DNA of 46,121 bases from a virus. Of the stretch, positions 39,515 to 44,801 are shown piece by piece. Location: positions 1-46,121 of IMG/VR virus record IMGVR_UViG_3300018429_000062. The stretch is one strand, 5' to 3'. Under the pieces are notes generated by a model that worked only from the letters and a program-made list of their open reading frames with translations, searched no databases and was not told the origin of the DNA. Position numbers and translations under genes: made by a program. The first letter of the stretch is position 1, and each line of letters starts with the position of its first letter.

Positions 39515-39970
39515 TCAGCCGGCCTCGCTCTTACCCGCGCCGGCCACGCTCAATTTCGTTCTCCGCACAGACAGTTCAAGGAGATCTCGAAACGCGCTGA
39601 TTGCCTCCGAGATCTCCTTTTGCACTTGCGCCGGGTCCCCCTCGACCAGCGCGGCGGATATCGATTCGCCTGATTCCTCTACCACCTTCGCCACGGCCTC
39701 TGTCCAATCAACCAGTCTTCCCTTCTCCGAGCGGGCGCGCCGCAGCTCCACCACGCGGGCGCGAAAGTCCTCAAAGATGGTCTCCGCGCCGAGTGGGTTT
39801 TCCGCATCGATGGCCAGAAAGAGTTGGAGGAATCGGGAATAACGGCAGAACTTGGGGTCGGAGAGTTCCTTATAGACGGTGTTCTTATGGAGGCCCAGTC
39901 GCCCAGCCACACCCTTGGTCAGGTGCCCGTCTTTAATCGCCGTCTCTATTACCTGCAGTGGTTCCAGCAT
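39515..39970 (-). CDS. CII / CP76-like HTH regulator candidate
   Basis: 151 aa. The N-terminal HTH (VIETAIKDGHLTKGVAGRLG, LHKNTVYKELSDPKFCRYSR) is followed by FLQLFLAIDAENPLGAETIF and a helical C-terminal half (EAVAKVVEESGESISAALVE, EISEAISAFRDLLELSVRRT). The layout resembles phage regulatory proteins of the CII/CP76 group, and its place in the early leftward operon fits. Followed by repeats and no gene for 750 bp. Confidence 0.6.
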   Translation of the reverse strand: MLEPLQVIETAIKDGHLTKGVAGRLGLHKNTVYKELSDPKFCRYSRFLQLFLAIDAENPLGAETIFEDFRARVVELRRARSEKGRLVDWTEAVAKVVEESGESISAALVEGDPAQVQKEISEAISAFRDLLELSVRRTKLSVAGAGKSEAG

Positions 39971-39979
39971 GGTGAGAGG

Positions 39980-40240
39980 TCAACTCTGCGTAATCGTTGC
40001 GCGAACGAGCGTTCCTTCGTAGCTCTTGCCTTGGGAAACTGCGGCCTCTGCCGAATCCAGTTCCTGCTGCAATGTCCTGAGGTTCGTCTCTTCGATTTCG
40101 AAGTTTGATTCGCCCGGCAGAATTAGCGAGTTGCCGATGAATTTTGACACCTCAACAACCCACTCGCCGGTGCCTTCGGCCTCAAATGTCAGGGTGTTAA
40201 ATTCGTTCTCACCCTTCATCTGGATTTTGATTCGCGCCAT
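39980..40240 (-). CDS. 86-aa early protein of unknown function
   Basis: 86 aa: ARIKIQMKGENEFNTLTFEA, EGTGEWVVEVSKFIGNSLIL, NLRTLQQELDSAEAAVSQGK. A beta-rich N-terminal half and a helical end. Ten bases upstream of the CII-like gene, same operon. Not recognised. Confidence 0.58.
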   Translation of the reverse strand: MARIKIQMKGENEFNTLTFEAEGTGEWVVEVSKFIGNSLILPGESNFEIEETNLRTLQQELDSAEAAVSQGKSYEGTLVRATITQS

Positions 40241-40390
40241 TTCTCAAATCTCCAATCTCGAATTTCAGATCGATTCGCTTACAAAACTTCTGGTATCCGG
40301 GTGGAATCTTCCCGCGCCTTCCCACTATCGCCAGACGCCCGCCCGCGCTTAAAGTGCAGCACGATGAAAGAGTCCTTGCGAAACAAACGC

Positions 40391-40564
40391 TTAAGCCGCG
40401 GCTTCGGCAGCTTCGACTTGATCAAGCCTCTCAATTAGCAGCTTGTAGGCAGCAGTCGCGTTTGCTTTCAACTTTTGCGCGTCTTTGTAACGACGAAAGC
40501 GAGCAGCGTCCTCCCCTTCCAACTGGACGTTGATCTGCATCGTTTCGGTCTTAAGGTCTTCCAT
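40391..40564 (-). CDS. 57-aa ribbon-helix-helix candidate, first gene of the early operon
   Basis: 57 aa, ATG at 40564, TAA at 40391-40393. TETMQINVQLEGEDAARFRR has the beta-strand then helix opening of CopG/Arc-type ribbon-helix-helix proteins, followed by KLKANATAAYKLLIERLDQV and an alanine-rich end. It is the first gene after the strong leftward promoter (40612-40640), with an ATCGGTAGTGAT half-operator in its leader. A Cro-like early regulator is a fair guess. Confidence 0.6.
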   Translation of the reverse strand: MEDLKTETMQINVQLEGEDAARFRRYKDAQKLKANATAAYKLLIERLDQVEAAEAAA

Positions 40565-40579
40565 TATGCGTTACTCCCA

Positions 40580-40590
40580 ATCGGTAGTGA
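40580..40590. promoter_or_regulatory. Operator half-site ATCGGTAGTGA
   Basis: Shares ATCGGTA with the palindrome at 40667-40684. It lies in the untranslated leader of the first leftward gene, where repressor binding would block early transcription. Confidence 0.5.
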
Positions 40591-40611
40591 TTCAAGAACT
40601 CGGTGAAGCGC

Positions 40612-40640
40612 TTTATACGTCGCCTAAACTCTCTTGTCAA
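40612..40640 (-). promoter_or_regulatory. Near-consensus leftward early promoter
   Basis: On the minus strand: TTGACA (40640-40635), a 17-bp spacer, TATAAA (40617-40612). It would start transcription near 40605, about 40 nt before the first early gene at 40564. Its position in the divergent control region next to the repressor gene is that of a phage early promoter. Confidence 0.8.
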
Positions 40641-40666
40641 GCTATATTTTCAATGACTCACTACCC

Positions 40667-40684
40667 ATCGGTATTACTACCGAT
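40667..40684. promoter_or_regulatory. Operator palindrome ATCGGTA-N4-TACCGAT
   Basis: A dyad of 7-bp arms between the leftward early promoter and the repressor gene. A related half-site lies at 40580-40590 and a GGTAGTGAGTC-like site at 40655-40665 on the minus strand. Expected to bind the XRE repressor (40793-41212) or the ribbon-helix-helix protein. Confidence 0.7.
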
Positions 40685-40792
40685 GATAGGTACTTCATTG
40701 ATTAGAGGTAATAACGGAAATGGACCCGCTCCTATATGAATTCATTAGGGTTTCTCGCCTCCGTTCTACTCCCAAACGAAGGACACGAACTG

Positions 40793-41212
40793 ATGGAAGG
40801 TTTTGGCTCGCTGGCGGAGTACGCCAGCAGAGTGAGACATGACAAGGGGCTGTCGCTCATGGATGTTGAGCGGGCAAGCGCTCGCCACGGTGAAAAAATC
40901 GCTGGCAGCTACGTTTCGCGAATCGAAAACGGCCTCAGCCTCAATCCGAGCAAGGATAAGTTGATTGCATTAGCGCACGGGCTTGGCGTGCCGGAGGATT
41001 TGCTGTTCACGATAGCCCGCGGTAAGGCACCCAGGAACGACACCGAGGCTCGCGAGGTTCAGCTGACGGCCCACTTTCGACAATTGCCGGATGCCTATCA
41101 GGAAGATGTTTTGCGATTCGTTAAGTCGTTGCATGGAGCTCACGCGTTGCCCGACCGCGAGGCGAAGAGCATCAAGGGCACGAAGAAACGCTCCGGCTCC
41201 CGCGCCGCCTAA
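40793..41212 (+). CDS. XRE-family phage repressor candidate
   Basis: 139 aa from the ATG at 40793 (AAGGA nine bases upstream); an upstream ATG at 40736 gives 158 aa but lacks a ribosome-binding site. HTH_3 domain: SLAEYASRVRHDKGLSLMDV, GSYVSRIENGLSLNPSKDKL and IALAHGLGVPEDLL. The C-terminal part is helical (TAHFRQLPDAYQEDVLRFVK) with a basic end. No LexA-like protease site is visible, so induction would not be by self-cleavage. Divergent from the early operon, with shared operators between. Confidence 0.78.
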   Translation: MEGFGSLAEYASRVRHDKGLSLMDVERASARHGEKIAGSYVSRIENGLSLNPSKDKLIALAHGLGVPEDLLFTIARGKAPRNDTEAREVQLTAHFRQLPDAYQEDVLRFVKSLHGAHALPDREAKSIKGTKKRSGSRAA

Positions 41213-41249
41213 GTGAAATATTCATTCCCCGTTTTTGGAGGTTCCCTCA

Positions 41250-41630
41250 ATGGAAACGGTTTTCCTCATTCGTAGTAGCTCAAACCCTGATGAGCCTTAC
41301 AAACTCCGAGTTTCGAATAGTGACGGCCTCACGCTGAAGCTGCGATGTTTCTGCCCGGCCGGCGTGCAGCAGGCGCTTTGCAAGCATGTCCTCGGCCTGC
41401 TCTCCCGAAAGATAGAATTTCTGTACGCTGACCAGGTTGAGTCCCTTGATGAGGTCCTTGCGTTCCTCGATCGCGCCGGCACGCTGAAACGAAGCAGCGA
41501 AATGCTGGCCGAAATCGCCACCCTCGAGGCCGAGTTCAAAGTCGTAAAAAAAGAATTTGAGAGGAAGCGAAGCGAACTCAGGGATAGTTTTTGTACAACT
41601 CTGCGGGAAGGAGTGACTCATTCGGAATGA
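41250..41630 (+). CDS. SWIM zinc-finger protein
   Basis: 126 aa from the ATG at 41250 (GGAGG eight bases upstream). FCPAGVQQALCKHVLGLLS completes a SWIM motif, C-x-C-x(n)-C-x-H. The C-terminal half is coiled-coil-like (SSEMLAEIATLEAEFKVVKK). SWIM domains bind DNA or proteins. Here it is a small accessory gene after the repressor. The end overlaps the antisense HAD gene by a few bases. Confidence 0.68.
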   Translation: METVFLIRSSSNPDEPYKLRVSNSDGLTLKLRCFCPAGVQQALCKHVLGLLSRKIEFLYADQVESLDEVLAFLDRAGTLKRSSEMLAEIATLEAEFKVVKKEFERKRSELRDSFCTTLREGVTHSE

Positions 41631-41935
41631 GAATCGAAACTCCTAACTACCCGGGTGAAGCGAATCCAACTCCAGCCCTTATCGTCGACGATCGCCTCGG
41701 GCTTTCCGATGATCACGTCGAAAACGTCGGTAACGCTAAAGAATTCAGCCGCGCGGCGGGCATGAGCCTCGCCCCGCGCAGACCAGAGCATGAGAGTTTT
41801 GCCCTCTGCCTTCCGCTCACGACACCAGGCGATGAGTCTTTCATTCAGAATGCCGTAAGCGGCAAGAGTGCCGTCAACATCTACGGCAATCACATTGCTT
41901 CCTTTAAAGGCTTGTCGCTTTCGGATAGGTCTCAT
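41618..41935 (-). CDS. HAD-superfamily phosphatase-like protein
   Basis: 105 aa from the ATG at 41935. Motif I VIAVDVDGTLAAYG (nucleophile DxD), motif II TLMLWSARGEAHARR, and IIGKPEAIVDDKG near motif IV are in order, with a short or absent cap. This matches small HAD hydrolases found in phages, sometimes called polynucleotide-kinase-type phosphatases. It is antisense to a longer plus-strand frame here, but the ordered HAD motifs decide for this strand. It diverges from the secreted-protein gene, whose start overlaps. Confidence 0.8.
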   Translation of the reverse strand: MRPIRKRQAFKGSNVIAVDVDGTLAAYGILNERLIAWCRERKAEGKTLMLWSARGEAHARRAAEFFSVTDVFDVIIGKPEAIVDDKGWSWIRFTRVVRSFDSHSE

Positions 41936-42460
41936 CTCAGGCGACCTTACCACGTAGTTTGGGCGCTTTTCCTGCTTGCCCTCTTAACAGCCATTTCCCC
42001 TTCTAGTTCGACCGCTCAAAAGAAAGAGGGTGCCAAGCCGCCGCGACCGGAAGTTGCCAAGGCGATTGAGGCCCTTAAGCTCGTGAGGACCGCAAGCAAG
42101 TTTAGCGAGAACTACGACGACTATCGGAACCGCGTGATAGACGCGAAGGCTGCCGTCGAAGGGGCCCAGGAAGTTCTCGAAGATCGTTTTCCCGACTTAA
42201 AGCTGAAACTTCAACTGACCGAGACAATTCACGACTACATGTACGGCAAATCAGCGTGGCATTTGATGCAGACGGACGGATGGATGGATATAGACAAGGA
42301 TGAGATCTTTGCCGGCCCAATGTTGAAAAGCTTTCCGTCGATTCCGATTCACGAGTCCCGCGGCAAACGCGTAGTTTACCGCTCTCAAGTGCTGGAGATC
42401 ATGTGGAAATCCGCAAGCGACAACTTAGATAAAGCCGCGCAGCTAGCGAAAGAGCAGTAA
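41912..42460 (+). CDS. Secreted or lipoprotein-like protein, TTG start
   Basis: 182 aa from TTG at 41912 (AAAGG just upstream). The frame extends further left but is antisense to the HAD gene there. A signal-peptide-like start (VVWALFLLALLTAISPSSST then AQ) is followed by a helical soluble domain (PEVAKAIEALKLVRTASKFS, VEGAQEVLEDRFPDLKLKLQ, SASDNLDKAAQLAKEQ). As an exported protein in the lysogeny region it is a candidate lysogenic-conversion gene. Function unknown. Confidence 0.6.
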   Translation: MSLSDRSHLRRPYHVVWALFLLALLTAISPSSSTAQKKEGAKPPRPEVAKAIEALKLVRTASKFSENYDDYRNRVIDAKAAVEGAQEVLEDRFPDLKLKLQLTETIHDYMYGKSAWHLMQTDGWMDIDKDEIFAGPMLKSFPSIPIHESRGKRVVYRSQVLEIMWKSASDNLDKAAQLAKEQ

Positions 42461-42472
42461 CCGATCCTTCCC

Positions 42473-42500
42473 ACTTATGAGAATAGATATTCTCATAAGT
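42473..42500. promoter_or_regulatory. Perfect 28-bp palindrome (ACTTATGAGAATA-GA-TATTCTCATAAGT)
   Basis: 13-bp arms around a 2-bp centre, no mismatch, AT-rich, 26 bp upstream of the zinc-ribbon gene at 42527. There is no T-run after the dyad, so an operator is more likely than a terminator. It is unlike the other repeats in the window. Confidence 0.75.
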
Positions 42501-42526
42501 GGAGCGCCGGTAAAGAAGGATTGAAT

Positions 42527-42727
42527 ATGGGAAAAGACCTCTTAGGCGACATTGAGATTCCGATCAAGTGCCCGAAGTGTGGCAAGGAACTGAAGGAGAA
42601 GATTGCTCGGCTTAAAAACAACCCTCGTCTTCGCTGTCCGGGCTGCGGAACCACAATCGCTGTCGACGGAAATGAGCTTCGGAAGGCCACCAAGCCGTTT
42701 GACGACCTTGGCAAACTCTTTAAGTAG
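42527..42727 (+). CDS. 66-aa zinc-ribbon protein
   Basis: 66 aa from the ATG at 42527 (GAAGGA upstream). Two clean Cys pairs, KCPKCGKELKEKIAR and RCPGCGTTIAVDGNE, form a zinc ribbon; a basic/hydrophobic tail follows. Lies between the perfect palindrome and the integrase. After its stop, 42728-43061 holds no supported gene and ends in a heptamer block. Confidence 0.65.
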   Translation: MGKDLLGDIEIPIKCPKCGKELKEKIARLKNNPRLRCPGCGTTIAVDGNELRKATKPFDDLGKLFK

Positions 42728-43011
42728 GGCCGGGTAGCGCTTCTTGAAGCCCCTCAGTTCGATAAGCGCCTCGACGGCAGTCTCCGTTTCGGTCTCAATT
42801 ATTGCTGTGCAGTTTTCCATGGCCAGGAAGCATAGTCCCCGCCAGAGAGGATGATTTGAAACAGTGGCAGCTAAGAAAGTTAACAGTCGCCGCCCAGGCC
42901 GCGATTCGACCAAGCGGCCCGCGCTCATGAAGCGGGACGATTGAGGTTCCGTATGCAACAAACACGGCATTCTATGCGCCGCTCCGCCCCTTTGATGAAA
43001 CGATTCTCCGT

Positions 43012-43055
43012 TTTCATGGAACACTGCCCACTGCTCACTGCCCACTGCTCACTGT
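43012..43055. repeat. Heptamer repeat block before the integrase
   Basis: Repeated CACTGCC / CACTGCT units (the same family as 4878-4915) end 7 bp before the integrase ATG at 43062. Confidence 0.75.
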
Positions 43056-43061
43056 TTTGTT

Positions 43062-44312
43062 ATGCCTCGAGGTGACCACTCCGGATCGGTAATCATCATT
43101 CCTGCGGTCAAAAACGGCCGCCGGGTAATCACGCCTGAGAAAATCTACGTCCGCAAACGCTACAAGGATCCGGCCACTGGAAAGCTGCGCGAAAAGAAGC
43201 GATTAGTCCAAAGTCGCACCGAGGCCCGGGAAAAGCACCCTGATCTGCTGGACGAAATTAAGAGCGACAAAACCAAGTTAGTCCAACCCGCCCCGACAGG
43301 CATTACTTTCGACCATCTCCTAGCCTACTTCCGAAAGCATTATGCAAAGCCAGCCAAATATCGCGGCGACGTCAAGGTCGAGGGCTACCGGTCAATTAAT
43401 ACCGTCAACTTCAACCTCAAAGTCCTGGAAGAGAATTTCCGCGGCCGGCTGCTGAAGTCCATCACGTATGACCAGCTTCGCGCTTTCAAGGAGCTGCGCC
43501 TGCGCACGCCGATAGTCTTCGTTAATAGTCAGAGGGAGCGCCAGGCAGCATCGGTGCACCGGGAGCTGCAGCTTCTTCGCCGGCTGTTCAACGTGGCAGT
43601 TCGAAAGAAGTGGATGCCCGAGAATCCGTTTCACCAGGGCGACACTTTAATTAAGACAGCCTCGGAGCCGGCGCGCATGAGGATCCTGACACAGGTGGAA
43701 GAGGCACAGCTCCTGGAGCGTTGCATTGGTCCACGCGAGCACCTCGGTCCATACATCATCTTCGCGCTCGAGACAGCGATGCGGGAGAACGAACAACTTG
43801 AGACGAAGTGCTCAGACGTTGACCTGGATGCCGGCGTCATCGGGGTGCGGAGAATGGGAGACAACCCGAAGCGAGGCTTCGATCGCCTGGTGCCGATATC
43901 GGATCGGCTCCGGCCGGTGCTGGAGAAGTTGATTGCAGATGCCGGCGGCGGCAAGGCGCCACTCTTTAAATTCCGGGAGCTGAAGCGATCGTTTCACACC
44001 GCGCTGCGTCTCGCCGGCATTGAAGGATTTCGCTGGCACGACTTGCGGCACACAGCGATCACCTGGATGGTGGCGGCCACTGACAACCCGGCCACGGTAA
44101 TGAAGATCAGCGGGCACACCCAGTGGCGCACGTTTCTCCGTTACGTGAACATCAACGCCGAACTGGTGCGGGGAGTGGCAGCGCAGATGAATGCGCGCCG
44201 GGCGGAAACTGCCAACGTCATCACATTTCCCGCTTCAAAGGGGCAGGAAGAGGGGCATGGCAAAAAGCCCCCAGTTCCCGTTAAGCCTCGCTCAGCGCGA
44301 AAACGTCAGTAA
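43062..44312 (+). CDS. Phage integrase (tyrosine recombinase) at the attachment site
   Basis: 416 aa. N-terminal arm-binding region (IYVRKRYKDPATGKLREKKR), core-binding domain (about 85-195), and catalytic domain: ALETAMRENEQLETKCSDV (Arg), the GDNPKRGFDRLVPI hairpin, FRWHDLRHTAITWMVA (H-x-x-R), ISGHTQWRTFLRYVNIN (His and the nucleophile Tyr). The basic tail KPRSARKRQ ends 14 bp before the tRNA-Arg 3' end. Location and length identify it as the element's integrase, distinct from the XerC/D-like protein at 26506. It would act on the tRNA 3' attachment site. Confidence 0.93.
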   Translation: MPRGDHSGSVIIIPAVKNGRRVITPEKIYVRKRYKDPATGKLREKKRLVQSRTEAREKHPDLLDEIKSDKTKLVQPAPTGITFDHLLAYFRKHYAKPAKYRGDVKVEGYRSINTVNFNLKVLEENFRGRLLKSITYDQLRAFKELRLRTPIVFVNSQRERQAASVHRELQLLRRLFNVAVRKKWMPENPFHQGDTLIKTASEPARMRILTQVEEAQLLERCIGPREHLGPYIIFALETAMRENEQLETKCSDVDLDAGVIGVRRMGDNPKRGFDRLVPISDRLRPVLEKLIADAGGGKAPLFKFRELKRSFHTALRLAGIEGFRWHDLRHTAITWMVAATDNPATVMKISGHTQWRTFLRYVNINAELVRGVAAQMNARRAETANVITFPASKGQEEGHGKKPPVPVKPRSARKRQ

Positions 44313-44326
44313 ATACACTAGAAAAA

Positions 44327-44345
44327 TGGTGCCCCCGGCGCGATT
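44327..44345. other. Predicted attachment site core at tRNA 3' end
   Basis: The tRNA 3' end, including the encoded CCA, faces the integrase, the normal integration point. The exact core cannot be fixed because the other junction is outside the window. Confidence 0.6.
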
Positions 44346-44403
44346 CCAACGCGCGACCTCTCGCTTAGGAGGCGAGCGCTCTATGCAACTGAGCTACGGG
44401 AGC
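44327..44403 (-). tRNA. tRNA-Arg (anticodon CCT)
   Basis: 77 nt with encoded CCA and a T-run after it. Acceptor stem GCTCCCG/CGGGGGC (one G-T pair), D-arm GCTC-loop-GAGC, anticodon arm CTCGC-CTCCTAA-GCGAG, variable loop AGGTC, T-arm GCGCG-TTGGAAT-CGCGC. Anticodon CCT reads AGG. Position 19 is C and position 56 is G, a swap of the almost universal G19-C56 tertiary pair that keeps base pairing. It is the integration target of the prophage. Confidence 0.95.
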
Positions 44404-44445
44404 AGGTTGGTGAATGGTAAATGGTAATTGGTGAATGGTAAAGCG
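44404..44445. repeat. Heptamer repeat block upstream of the tRNA (GGTAAAT/GGTGAAT units)
   Basis: Repeated GGTGAAT / GGTAAAT / GGTAATT units lie just beyond the tRNA 5' end, outside the prophage. So the repeat class occurs in host DNA as well. Confidence 0.7.
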
Positions 44446-44470
44446 AGGTCAGTTCTAACAAGTAAACTGT

Positions 44471-44691
44471 CAGCTCTACAAATCGAACCGCCAGCTTTGC
44501 AAGTCAGACCAGCAGCTTTACAAGTCAGACCACCAGCTTTACAAATCAGACCGCCAGCTTTACAAGTCAGACCCTCAGCTTTACAAGTCAGACCCTCAGC
44601 TTTACAAGTCAGACCCTCAGCTTTACAAGTCAGACCCTCAGCTTTGCAAGTCAGACCCTCAGGTTTACCAGCCAGACCGCCAGCTCTGCGA
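44471..44691. repeat. 21-bp tandem array, about 10.5 copies
   Basis: Units starting CAGCTTTACAAGTCAGACC at 44471, 44492, 44513, 44534, 44555, 44576, 44597, 44618, 44639 and 44660, then a partial unit. The four central copies are identical, and outer copies are more diverged, as in arrays that expand in the middle. One plus-strand frame is open through it (unit ALQVRPS), but there is no start or codon evidence for a gene. Located in host DNA between the tRNA and the amidohydrolase gene. The whole stretch 44404-44801 has no supported gene. Confidence 0.9.
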
Positions 44692-44801
44692 AACCTCAGC
44701 GGGCTCTGCGTTTCCGCGGTTAATATTACCTGGATTACCAGTCACCGCAGAGGCGCCGAGACGCAGAGATAACCAGAGAAAAATTTGGGGTTGAGAACGC
44801 C

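Larger units (their letters stand above)
1..44345. mobile_element. Prophage (partial; right end at tRNA-Arg, left end outside window)
   Basis: Seen: an almost continuous minus-strand run of virion genes (tail fibre to terminase), then replication, PRTRC and regulatory genes, then a divergent repressor/integrase block ending at the 3' end of a tRNA-Arg gene. The module order is that of a temperate siphovirus with lambda-type packaging proteins and a gene-transfer-agent-like tail tip. Integration into a tRNA 3' end by an adjacent tyrosine integrase is the usual arrangement, and the tRNA is left intact, as expected when the phage attachment site restores it. No second copy of the tRNA 3' segment is visible in the window, so the other attachment site must lie left of position 1. 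Whether the prophage is inducible cannot be told; the structural genes look intact. Confidence 0.93.

Noticed and set aside
42542-43045. 167-aa minus-strand frame over the zinc-ribbon gene and the pre-integrase gap
   Set aside because: Its N-terminus is encoded by heptamer repeats and its C-terminus is antisense to the clear zinc ribbon. The middle (AVEALIELRGFKKRYP) looks protein-like, but no start with a ribosome-binding site was found.
44471-44691. CRISPR array
   Set aside because: Units are contiguous 21-mers with no unique spacers.
44428-44772. 114-aa plus-strand frame through the 21-bp array
   Set aside because: Open only because the unit length is a multiple of three. No folded sequence outside the repeat and no ribosome-binding site.
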